15,243 nt of DNA from assembly GCA_002430925.1 (NCBI GenBank), contig DJDD01000197.1:33445-48687 (forward strand), written 5' to 3'. The notes beneath the pieces were generated by a model. It was not told the DNA's origin, did no database searches, and saw only the letters and a program-made list of their open reading frames with translations. Numbering within the stretch: the first letter of the stretch is position 1; the number at the start of each line of letters is the position of its first letter. This stretch comes from Flavobacteriales bacterium UBA5933. Lineage in GTDB: Bacteria > Bacteroidota > Bacteroidia > Flavobacteriales > Weeksellaceae. Below are positions 6,702-13,263 of this stretch, one piece after another. The translations under genes and the position numbers were made by a program.

Positions 6702-7751
6702 TTAATTCTTACTCATCAAAGCATATAAAGCAAAAGTTCCTAACCAATGACTTCCCATATAATCATCATTTGTAATATTATTCAATGAATAATTTAGGTG
6801 ATTATCTGCTATTTTATTTAAGTGTTTTAATTCTGGTAATTTTTTTTCAATTTGGTATAGCGCACTTGCTCTACTAAAATTTAACCCATCTAGGTGAACT
6901 AAATGTCCATCAGTTCTATCAGAAACAATTCCTGGTTGAAGATTAAAATCTTTTTTTAATACTTGAGGTAAAAAGTTTTTTAACCAAGATTTATAATCAT
7001 TTTTATTTTTTACTTTTGACATTATTAAAGCTTCTTCTAAACAAGGTGAAAGAAAATCTGAACCACTAGGTTCAAAAGCAATATTACAATTTTCATCATT
7101 ACCATAAAGACGAATTACATTATCTGTAATAATTTTTTCAAAAGATTTGTTATTTACAGCTCTTGCGTAATCTATGGCTAAACTTAATCCAAAAGCAGTA
7201 TTATCATGCGTACCAGTTCTTATTGGATATACTAATTTTGGTAAATATTCTTCATATCTAGTGATAATTAAATCCGTAAGTGGTTGAAGATTTTTTGACC
7301 ATTTTATTGCATCCTCATCCTTCCAAGAATTCAATTCCATTTGCAGTTGTAACAACCATGCCCAACCATATGTTCTTTCAAAAGACTTGTTATTTTTATC
7401 ATTAAAAAAAGACATTTCAACAGCAACATTATCTTTTGTTATAAGTTCATTCAATTGATTTCTTACCTTATTATTTGCATCAAGTTCCGGATAATCTTTC
7501 AACAATTTAATGATAGACCAAAATCCATGAACAGAAGAGTGCCAATCAAAACAACCATAAAAAATAGGACGAATTTGTTTTGGCGTTTTCAAATCGCTAT
7601 CACTTCCTAAAACATTCCCTAATTTGTTAGGATATTCCACAGAGATACAATGTGTAGGTAAATCAAAAATTTTCTTTGCTTGTTGTAAATTTAATTCTTG
7701 TGCAAATGACAAAGATGATATTAAAATAGGCAGGTATAAGTATTTTTTCAT
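6702..7751 (-). CDS. DUF2891 family protein, exported
   Basis: A 349-residue member of the DUF2891 family (unknown function, probably an alpha/alpha-barrel). It begins with a signal peptide, MKKYLYLPILISSLSFAQ, so it acts in the periplasm or beyond. Conserved-looking stretches are FYGCFDWHSSVHGFW (near residue 65), ERTYGWAWLL, GTHDNTAFGLSLAIDYAR, FEPSGSDFLSPCLEEA, DGHLVHLDGLNFSRA and GSHWLGTFALYAL. They are rich in Trp, His and acidic residues as in glycan-processing barrel enzymes, but no activity is established. Length is normal for the family and the frame is intact. It is transcribed alone, between the terminator of the tsaB operon and its own terminator. A weak promoter match (TATATTTT with TTG 21 bases upstream) lies at 7764-7795. 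Confidence 0.8.
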   Translation of the reverse strand: MKKYLYLPILISSLSFAQELNLQQAKKIFDLPTHCISVEYPNKLGNVLGSDSDLKTPKQIRPIFYGCFDWHSSVHGFWSIIKLLKDYPELDANNKVRNQLNELITKDNVAVEMSFFNDKNNKSFERTYGWAWLLQLQMELNSWKDEDAIKWSKNLQPLTDLIITRYEEYLPKLVYPIRTGTHDNTAFGLSLAIDYARAVNNKSFEKIITDNVIRLYGNDENCNIAFEPSGSDFLSPCLEEALIMSKVKNKNDYKSWLKNFLPQVLKKDFNLQPGIVSDRTDGHLVHLDGLNFSRASALYQIEKKLPELKHLNKIADNHLNYSLNNITNDDYMGSHWLGTFALYALMSKN

Positions 7752-7806
7752 ATTGTGAATTATAAAATATATTTAATCAATATTACTGATTTCAATTTAT
7801 TGATAC

Positions 7807-7839
7807 AAAAAATGAGCTGAATAAATTATCCAACTCATT
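7807..7839 (-). terminator. terminator of the tsaB-DUF423 operon
   Basis: AATGAG/CTCATT arms (7811-7823 with 7827-7839). The two apparent mismatches on the plus strand become G-U pairs in minus-strand RNA, so the hairpin is sound only in that direction. It is followed by six T. It lies about 25 bases past the DUF423 stop. Confidence 0.8.
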
Positions 7840-7864
7840 AATTTTATATTTTTTATTAGAGATT

Positions 7865-8254
7865 TTAATTGAATTTTGATTTCATAAAAATGTACATTAA
7901 TAATCCCCAACCTACTATCATAAATAAACCTCCAAGTGGAGTAATTGGCCCTAAGAATTTCAAATTTACATTCCAATATTCAGCAAAAGATAAAAAGTAT
8001 ATACTTACGGAAAATATAAATGTTCCTGCAATTAAACACCAAGCTGCAGAACGTTCTAAACCACTATTGAATTGAAAATATAAACCAATAGCTAATAAAA
8101 CTATTGCATGATACATTTGATATCTGACACCAACTTCAAAACTTGTTATTTTTTCTACAGAAAGATTTTTTTTAAATGCATGAGCTCCAAAAGCTCCTAA
8201 AATAACAGCCATCATTCCATAAAATGAAGCTATTGTTAAAACTATATTTTTCAT
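7865..8254 (-). CDS. DUF423 family membrane protein
   Basis: 129 residues with four transmembrane helices. The N-terminal GMMAVILGAFGAHAFKK and the central YQMYHAIVLLAIGL are signatures of DUF423 (YwdK/YgdD, related to TMEM256). The C-terminal LGPITPLGGLFMIVGWGLL completes the usual pattern. It is an inner-membrane protein of unknown function. It follows tsaB after only six bases and is then terminated, so the two are cotranscribed. Length and start (ATG, MKNIVLT) are normal. Confidence 0.9.
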   Translation of the reverse strand: MKNIVLTIASFYGMMAVILGAFGAHAFKKNLSVEKITSFEVGVRYQMYHAIVLLAIGLYFQFNSGLERSAAWCLIAGTFIFSVSIYFLSFAEYWNVNLKFLGPITPLGGLFMIVGWGLLMYIFMKSKFN

Positions 8255-8260
8255 ATTTTT

Positions 8261-8932
8261 TTATTGTGTTTTCTTTTTTCCTGCAATAAAATCTTTTAAA
8301 TAATAGGGTTCAAAATAAGCTACATCTTCAAAAGATTTTTGAAAATATTTATTTTCAGAAAGCGAAATCATGTTTTTTGCAGATGGATATTCTTGTATAA
8401 ATGTTGCATTTAAATAAGCTAAAACATCTTTACATTTTTCTGCTCCATCACCTATAAATACTATCTTTTTAGTTTGTAAATCTTCAAAAGAAGTTTCTTC
8501 AATTACTTTTGCTTCAGTTTCTGTTAGTTGCTTTCCTTGCCCATCAAAAATAGCTGTATAAACTTCCATTCGTCTTGCATCAATCATTGGAACAATAAAA
8601 TCAAATCCCTTATTGATTTGAGAATTTACTAAAACATCAAGCGTATTCACAGCTAATAGAGGTTTATCTAAACCATAAGCAAAACCTTTGGCAGAAGAAA
8701 CACCTATTCGTAACCCCGTATAAGATCCAGGACCTTTTGATACACAAACTGCATCTATATCTTTGATTTCTATTTCTGCTCCATTAATACACCAATCTAC
8801 AAATTGATTTAATTTTTCTCCATGTGCATAACTTTCTTCACTTTCCTCTATTAAACAAAGTTGCACTCCATCTTTCGCAATTGAAACTGAACAATTTTTT
8901 GTTGAAGTTTCTAAATTTAAGATTATTGCCAT
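8261..8932 (-). CDS. tsaB: tRNA threonylcarbamoyladenosine biosynthesis protein TsaB
   Basis: 223 residues of the ASKHA fold. TsaB is the partner that, with TsaD and TsaE, transfers the threonylcarbamoyl group to A37 of ANN-decoding tRNAs in the cytoplasm. The phosphate-1-like strand reads MAIILNLETSTKNCSVSIAK. The TsaB signature VSKGPGSYTGLRIGVSSAKG (residues 64-83) and the downstream PMIDARRMEVYTA are clear. An ATG five codons upstream (8947) is rejected, because those codons are the -7 promoter element (TATCTTTG); starting at 8932 gives the expected N-terminus. It heads a two-gene operon with the DUF423 gene. Confidence 0.95.
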   Translation of the reverse strand: MAIILNLETSTKNCSVSIAKDGVQLCLIEESEESYAHGEKLNQFVDWCINGAEIEIKDIDAVCVSKGPGSYTGLRIGVSSAKGFAYGLDKPLLAVNTLDVLVNSQINKGFDFIVPMIDARRMEVYTAIFDGQGKQLTETEAKVIEETSFEDLQTKKIVFIGDGAEKCKDVLAYLNATFIQEYPSAKNMISLSENKYFQKSFEDVAYFEPYYLKDFIAGKKKTQ

Positions 8933-8936
8933 GCTA

Positions 8937-8966
8937 CAAAGATACATAGTAAAATGAAATCATCAA
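8937..8966 (-). promoter_or_regulatory. promoter of tsaB
   Basis: On the minus strand TTG (8966-8964), 19 bases, then TATCTTTG (8944-8937). This is a full match to the Bacteroidota TTG/TAnnTTTG promoter at ideal spacing. Transcription would begin within a few bases of the ATG at 8932, giving a leaderless or near-leaderless mRNA. Confidence 0.75.
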
Positions 8967-8993
8967 TTTAGAATAGACAATAAAAATTTTTTA

Positions 8994-10328
8994 TTATTCA
9001 TTATCTAAACTGATAGGAACACCTGCGTAAAAATCTAATACTTTTTGTTTAAATATATAGGTATATTTAGCTTGAAGCATTTTTGATTGAGCAACTAATG
9101 CATCTGCTCTAGATCGGTTAAAATCGTATAAATTTATTGTTCCTGCATTATAAGACTTTAATGCAAAATCATACGATATTTTTGCATACTTATAAGCCTG
9201 TTGCATAGTGGTATATGAAGCATAAGAACTTGTTTCTTCAAAATAAGCAGATTGAACATTAATGTAAACATCTTGTTTTGCTTGTTTATAATTTACTTCA
9301 ACCATGCTTTGGTTAATCTTAGCTTTTTGAATATTAATTTTATAAGAATATTGATTGAATATAGGAACACCAACAGATAATCCAAAAACATTGGTAAAAT
9401 TATTTCCTAATTGTATTGCAAAGGCTTTTTGATGTAATGCTTTATTAAAATACTGATTATATGTTGTTCCAAAATTATAAGATCCTGTTACCGTTGGTAA
9501 TAAAGATTTTTTAGATATTTCTGTTGATTTTTCTGCAGATTTCATTTGTAGTAATTGATTCCTAACTACAGGTTGATTATTTTGTGCATAATTTAAAACA
9601 TCATCCAAATTATATAATCGTGCTGATAATTCATCAGGTATTTTTACTGATGCTATATCAAAACTCTTATAATCATTTAATTGTAATAGCATTGCTAAAT
9701 TCAATAAAGATCTATCTATTTCTATTTGCGCACTTACAACTTCTCTTAAATTTTGTGCAACTTCTGATTCTGACTGAGCGATTACTGCTTGTGAAACTTT
9801 TCCTACTCTAAATCTTTTATTATTTTGATCTAAAAGTAATCTTGAAATATCTAAATTAGCTTCTGCTACACGTTTTAATTCTTTATTTAATAAAATAGTT
9901 AAATAATAATTTGTCAACTGAATTGATATATCATTAATTGTAACTTCTGTTTGTGTTTTAGCCGCTTGTAAATCTATCTCAGCCTTTTGTTTATTTAATT
10001 TTACTTTACCACCACTATACACATTTATATTTGACTGTATACCTGCTGAATTTGATAATTGATAATAACCTTTATTAATACTAGAATTATAAGCTCCTAT
10101 AGTAAAATTATTATCTAAACTACCTGAAACAATAGGTAACCAAGCATTATCAGCTAATTGTTTATTTTCATTTACTAATTTTTCATTGAATTTATTGTAT
10201 TGTACTGTTAAATTATTTTCTGCAGCATAAGTAATACAATTTTCTATTGTCCAATCTTTTGTTTCCTGTGTAAAAGCAGTTTGAGATAAAAAAAGGTTAA
10301 TTGTAAAAAATAAATAATTAATTTTCAT
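8994..10328 (-). CDS. TolC-family outer-membrane efflux/export protein
   Basis: 444 residues with a signal peptide (MKINYLFFTINLFLSQTAFTQ) and two repeated outer-membrane-efflux (OEP) units. The first opens WTIENCITYAAENNLTVQYN, the typical TolC start. Long amphipathic helices follow (ENKQLADNAWLP, then INVYSGGKVKLNKQKAEIDL). The second unit starts near LDDVLNYAQNNQPVVRNQLL and repeats the pattern: TVTGSYNFGTTYNQ, VGVPIFNQYSYKINIQKAKIN, then SYNAGTINLYDFNRSRADAL. TolC-type trimers form the outer-membrane duct of tripartite pumps or type I secretion. No membrane-fusion protein or inner-membrane pump lies beside it, so its partners are elsewhere. It is the only gene of its transcript in view; tsaB has its own promoter 30-60 bases downstream. 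Confidence 0.9.
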   Translation of the reverse strand: MKINYLFFTINLFLSQTAFTQETKDWTIENCITYAAENNLTVQYNKFNEKLVNENKQLADNAWLPIVSGSLDNNFTIGAYNSSINKGYYQLSNSAGIQSNINVYSGGKVKLNKQKAEIDLQAAKTQTEVTINDISIQLTNYYLTILLNKELKRVAEANLDISRLLLDQNNKRFRVGKVSQAVIAQSESEVAQNLREVVSAQIEIDRSLLNLAMLLQLNDYKSFDIASVKIPDELSARLYNLDDVLNYAQNNQPVVRNQLLQMKSAEKSTEISKKSLLPTVTGSYNFGTTYNQYFNKALHQKAFAIQLGNNFTNVFGLSVGVPIFNQYSYKINIQKAKINQSMVEVNYKQAKQDVYINVQSAYFEETSSYASYTTMQQAYKYAKISYDFALKSYNAGTINLYDFNRSRADALVAQSKMLQAKYTYIFKQKVLDFYAGVPISLDNE

Positions 10329-10353
10329 AAAAGTTAGTCATAATTCTGAATTG

Positions 10354-10378
10354 CAAAATAAGTCGAATTTCTTAACAA
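10354..10378 (-). promoter_or_regulatory. possible promoter of the TolC-family gene
   Basis: On the minus strand TTG (10378-10376) precedes TATTTTG (10360-10354), a one-base-short form of TAnnTTTG, by 15 bases. It lies about 26 bases before the ATG. This is a weak match. Confidence 0.3.
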
Positions 10379-10518
10379 AATGTTACTAAAAATTAATTTA
10401 TTTAATATTCTTTAATGATTCAATATTTTTCTAAATAATTTTAATAATTAAATAGAAAAATTATTTTTAACCTTAATAAACAATATTATTTTATACTCAC
10501 AAATAAGTATAAAACACA

Positions 10519-10550
10519 ATATACCAATATTAATTATCATTTTGGTATAT
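10519..10550. promoter_or_regulatory. inverted repeat ATATACCAA-N14-TTGGTATAT, candidate operator of the CDCL pair
   Basis: Two perfect nine-base half-sites with a 14-base spacer. They sit in the 286-bp divergent region between the TolC-family gene and the lipoprotein gene, immediately upstream of the candidate -33 element of the latter. Half-site centres are 23 bp apart, about two helical turns, as for a dimeric regulator. The rest of the divergent region (10329-10614) holds no further gene. Confidence 0.4.
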
Positions 10551-10553
10551 CAT

Positions 10554-10583
10554 TTGATTTATGTTAATTAAATTATAAATTTT
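10554..10583 (+). promoter_or_regulatory. possible promoter of the lipoprotein-CDCL operon
   Basis: TTG (10554-10556), 19 bases, then TAAATTTT (10576-10583), a 7-of-8 match to TAnnTTTG. The implied start site is about 25 bases before the ATG at 10615. Confidence 0.4.
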
Positions 10584-10614
10584 TCATATAAAAATAACTT
10601 AAACTACTACCTTT

Positions 10615-11454
10615 ATGAAAAAAATATGTTATAAAAGCATATTTACATTATGCATATTAGCATTATTGTCTTGCTCTAATGATGATGGTGATAAAAAAAG
10701 TAATGACGACTTAAAATTAGATATTAACTTTGTAAAAAGTTCAACAGGGTCTAATTTATCTAATCTACAAGTAGGTGATACGATAACTTTTGAATACAAG
10801 ATTACATCAAGTTTAACTTCTGGAAAAGATTATATTATTAATCCTAAAATTAATAATCCAAACAAGCATCAAATTATAGGTGAGGATTATGAAATTGTAA
10901 AAAATAATGAAAGTTTAGCATCTATAACAACAAAAGATAAAGAAGGTACTTTCCAGTATTTAATAAAAAAACCTGGTAATTTTGATAATTATTTTTCAGT
11001 TTCAACTAAAAATAGTACAAACGAAACTGTAACAAGTAATGAGTACAATATATTTTTCAATGCAGTAAAAATTGTTGCATACAGTTATACTATACAATTG
11101 CAAAACGGAACAACTACACGATCATCTACTAATAAATTTTTCAATAAAATTTTTATTGATACCGGGAATAAAGAAAATGATAATTATTTAGTTGATCTGG
11201 ATTATAGTGTTAAATTTCTTCATTTAGAAAATAAATTTACAAAGTTTCAAAAGAATAAAAGTTTTGATTTCCATGCCCCACAACAATATAAAGGAACAAA
11301 ATTACCATCAGTAACACCGACAACTATAACTAGTATTACATTTTCAATCCCATTAAACAATTCTAATTCAACAATTATAGAATATAAAAATATTCCTGTT
11401 CAATTTATGGATAGACAACAATCTTGGGGTGAAAATGGAAAAAATAACTTTTAA
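10615..11454 (+). CDS. lipoprotein of unknown function upstream of the CDC-like protein
   Basis: 279 residues. The signal peptide ends in the lipobox LLSC (Cys20), followed by SNDDGDKKSNDD. That is an acidic Ser/Asp stretch like the export signals that send flavobacterial lipoproteins to the outer face of the outer membrane. The body has no motif I recognise. It is rich in Thr, Ser, Asn and beta-forming segments. LQVGDTITFEYKITSS and EGTFQYLIKKPGNFDNYFSV look like Ig-like strands, and there is a second beta-rich half (VAYSYTIQLQNGTTTRSS, then TITSITFSIPLNNSNST). It ends MDRQQSWGENGKNNF. The next gene, a CDC-like pore-former, starts 23 bases later in the same direction, so the two form an operon. 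By position it could be the self-protection lipoprotein or a partner of that toxin; this is inference. No cytolysin signature is visible in it. Confidence 0.75.
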   Translation: MKKICYKSIFTLCILALLSCSNDDGDKKSNDDLKLDINFVKSSTGSNLSNLQVGDTITFEYKITSSLTSGKDYIINPKINNPNKHQIIGEDYEIVKNNESLASITTKDKEGTFQYLIKKPGNFDNYFSVSTKNSTNETVTSNEYNIFFNAVKIVAYSYTIQLQNGTTTRSSTNKFFNKIFIDTGNKENDNYLVDLDYSVKFLHLENKFTKFQKNKSFDFHAPQQYKGTKLPSVTPTTITSITFSIPLNNSNSTIIEYKNIPVQFMDRQQSWGENGKNNF

Positions 11455-11477
11455 AAAACTTACTTAATACATACCTT

Positions 11478-12626
11478 ATGAAGAAATCTTTTTTTTACAA
11501 CACAGCTGTAATAAGCCTATCTGCTTTTACATTTTTAGCATGCTCTAATAACGATGATTCATCAGATAGTAATGAATTAAACGGAATGCAAACGGTTAGA
11601 TTTGAAATGAAATCTGACAATGAATTATCTGCTGTAGCAACTGGAAATACTGCTGTTATTGACGGAGTTGCTAAAAAAGAATATCTTGTTACGACAGAAA
11701 AATCTGATATGATTGATGTACCTTCCCTTAGTAGAGAGTCAAATATTGAATCTACACTTTTATACCCAGGGAGTATACTTAGAGGTTCTTCCTTTATTAA
11801 TGGTAACTATGACCCACTGGTACTAAAAAACTCTTTTAAACCTGTTGACTTATACCTTACAATAAAAGGATCTAGTAAAATTGGAAAAAACTCTGTTTTA
11901 CCAAAAGGTAGTGCAATTTTTCAAGCAATTGCAGATTTAGAATTACAAAATAAAGCTTATTTCCGTTTAGATTATGTACCAGCGAATTATACATTTGAGA
12001 GTACAGAAATTAATAATGAAGAAAGCTTTATAAAATCAAATAAAGTACATGCGAAGGCTAATTATGCAAAACTTGTTTCTGCATCATTTAACTACTCAAA
12101 TAGTACAAGCTCAAGTAACAAAACTAAATATGTTTTAGTAAAACTAAACCAAACAGTTTACTCTGCAGGGATAGATCCTAAATATAAAACAGATTGGATT
12201 GATGGTGATATCACAAAAAAAGAAGCAGGAGATTATGAACCAGTTTACATCAGTAGTGTAGATTACGGTCGTGTAGCATATATTTTAGTAGAAACATCTT
12301 TGAACACACAAGAAGTAAAAAACATTGTAGAATCATCAATAAAAGTTGGAATTGGTAAAGTTGGAGGAAATGTAGACTATACTAAAAACGAAGAGTTTAA
12401 AACTTTATTTAGCTCGAACAAAGTTCATGTATCAGTAATGGGAGGAAATTCAAAAAACATAATCACAGACTATGATAGCTTTTTAAAATATCTAAAACTA
12501 GAAGCTACAGCTGATGATTTAATAGCTTCATCAGCACCAATTTCTTACACTGTAAGAAGATTATTAAATAATACGCAAATTTCTATAGTTAATCAATACA
12601 AAGATATTACTAGGGAATACCGTTAA
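11478..12626 (+). CDS. CDC-like (thiol-activated cytolysin family) pore-forming lipoprotein, short form
   Basis: 382 residues with a signal peptide and lipobox FLAC (Cys22), then SNNDDSSDSN, suggesting surface export. Several stretches match the pore-forming core of cholesterol-dependent cytolysins in order. YPGSILRGSSFINGNYDPLVL (residues 96-116) corresponds to the N-terminal YPGALL region. TKYVLVKLNQTVYSAGIDP (216-234) matches the KQIYYTVSVD...P segment. YISSVDYGRVAYILVETS (257-274) matches the hallmark YISSVAYGR...KLET. VSVMGGNS (318-325) matches the ILGGD region, and SAPISYTVRRLLNNTQ (352-367) matches LPISYTTSFLRDN. The protein stops there: domain 4, with the Trp-rich undecapeptide and cholesterol-recognition loops of classical CDCs, is absent. 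This is the pattern of short CDC-like proteins of Bacteroidota, reported to act with a long partner against bacteria. It is second in an operon with a lipoprotein gene and ends at a strong terminator. Confidence 0.88.
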   Translation: MKKSFFYNTAVISLSAFTFLACSNNDDSSDSNELNGMQTVRFEMKSDNELSAVATGNTAVIDGVAKKEYLVTTEKSDMIDVPSLSRESNIESTLLYPGSILRGSSFINGNYDPLVLKNSFKPVDLYLTIKGSSKIGKNSVLPKGSAIFQAIADLELQNKAYFRLDYVPANYTFESTEINNEESFIKSNKVHAKANYAKLVSASFNYSNSTSSSNKTKYVLVKLNQTVYSAGIDPKYKTDWIDGDITKKEAGDYEPVYISSVDYGRVAYILVETSLNTQEVKNIVESSIKVGIGKVGGNVDYTKNEEFKTLFSSNKVHVSVMGGNSKNIITDYDSFLKYLKLEATADDLIASSAPISYTVRRLLNNTQISIVNQYKDITREYR

Positions 12627-12641
12627 TAAACATAAACGTAA

Positions 12642-12675
12642 AAAAAACTTCTTAGAAATTTCTAAGAAGTTTTTT
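12642..12675 (+). terminator. terminator of the lipoprotein-CDCL operon
   Basis: A fully palindromic 34-base sequence, core ACTTCTTAGAAATTTCTAAGAAGT with A-run and T-run flanks, starting 15 bases after the CDCL stop. The six-T tail on the plus strand suits termination of that transcript. Confidence 0.9.
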
Positions 12676-12693
12676 ATTCAATTTTAATGAATG

Positions 12694-12750
12694 ATATACT
12701 AAGTTGTTTAAACTATTTTTTGAATTATCTATACAATGGTTTTAGTATAT
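12694..12750. repeat. inverted repeat ATATACTAA...TTAGTATAT
   Basis: Nine-base perfect arms (12694-12702 with 12742-12750), with a further TTGT/ACAA pairing inside. It lies in the 292-base gene-free region between the CDCL gene and gldC. No T run or gene start is placed to explain it. Confidence 0.35.
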
Positions 12751-12772
12751 AATTTATTTTATTGATTTATTT

Positions 12773-12880
12773 GCAATAGTGATTGAAGCGACATCCTTTT
12801 TAGATTGGATACATTTTAATATCTACTAAGTTTCCAATCTTAAAAGATATAGCGAAAAGCACGCCCCGAAGGGATTGCCC
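12773..12880 (-). repeat. structured intergenic element resembling a dispersed flavobacterial repeat
   Basis: On the minus strand the order is GGGCAATCCCTTCGGGGCG, TGCTTTTCGCTATATCTTTT, a variable stem-loop, then AAAAAGGATGTCGCTTCAATC. The stem-loop is AGATTGGA (12802-12809) against TCCAATCT (12833-12840), extended by a T/A run and a C-G pair, with a 23-base loop. The conserved ends with a variable hairpin between them resemble a short element I recall from many flavobacterial intergenic regions. The local GC-rich patch at 12858-12880 stands out from the AT-rich surroundings. No coding capacity is seen. Membership of a repeat family cannot be tested within this window. Confidence 0.5.
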
Positions 12881-12918
12881 AAAAAATAAATATAATTTAA
12901 ACAATTTTAATATTAATT

Positions 12919-13245
12919 CTATCCTTTTATTTTAGATGCGTAAGCAAATTCTTCTGCAAAAGCAGCTATTTTTTGTGCCACATCTTCTTCATCTGTAGCT
13001 CTTTGGTATGAACTTGACATAGAGATTAATATTTGATGAAAGAAACGTTTCATATCATCTTGTGTCATATCTTTAGTCCACAAATCTATACGTAAAGCTT
13101 CTTTAGATTTTTCATCCCAAACAGAAAGTAACATTGCTTTTGTTTCTTCGTGACTAATCCCTCCATCAGGTGCATTCCAAGTCATTTTTTCAGGAACATG
13201 GTTTTCATCTAATTCGATATCAATAGAAATATTTGTTGATCTCAT
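12919..13245 (-). CDS. gldC: gliding motility protein GldC
   Basis: 108 residues, cytoplasmic with no signal peptide. The sequence STNISIDIELDENHVPEKMTWNAPDGG, with KEALRIDLWTKDMTQDDMKRFFHQIL and a C-terminal FAEEFAYASKIKG, is characteristic of GldC. GldC is a small accessory protein of Bacteroidota gliding motility, also retained in non-gliding Flavobacteriia. Its exact role is unknown. It lies 18 bases after gldB in the same direction, the conserved gldB-gldC arrangement, so the two are cotranscribed. Full length; ATG start. Confidence 0.92.
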   Translation of the reverse strand: MRSTNISIDIELDENHVPEKMTWNAPDGGISHEETKAMLLSVWDEKSKEALRIDLWTKDMTQDDMKRFFHQILISMSSSYQRATDEEDVAQKIAAFAEEFAYASKIKG

Positions 13246-13263
13246 AATTTCAATTTTTAAATT

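Noticed and set aside
7869..8075. Plus-strand reading frame of 68 codons
   Set aside because: It lies wholly antisense to the well-supported DUF423 gene and its product resembles no protein; it is a shadow frame.
9584..9811. Plus-strand reading frame of 75 codons
   Set aside because: Antisense to the TolC-family gene, with a Leu/Ile-rich composition arising from the complementary strand.
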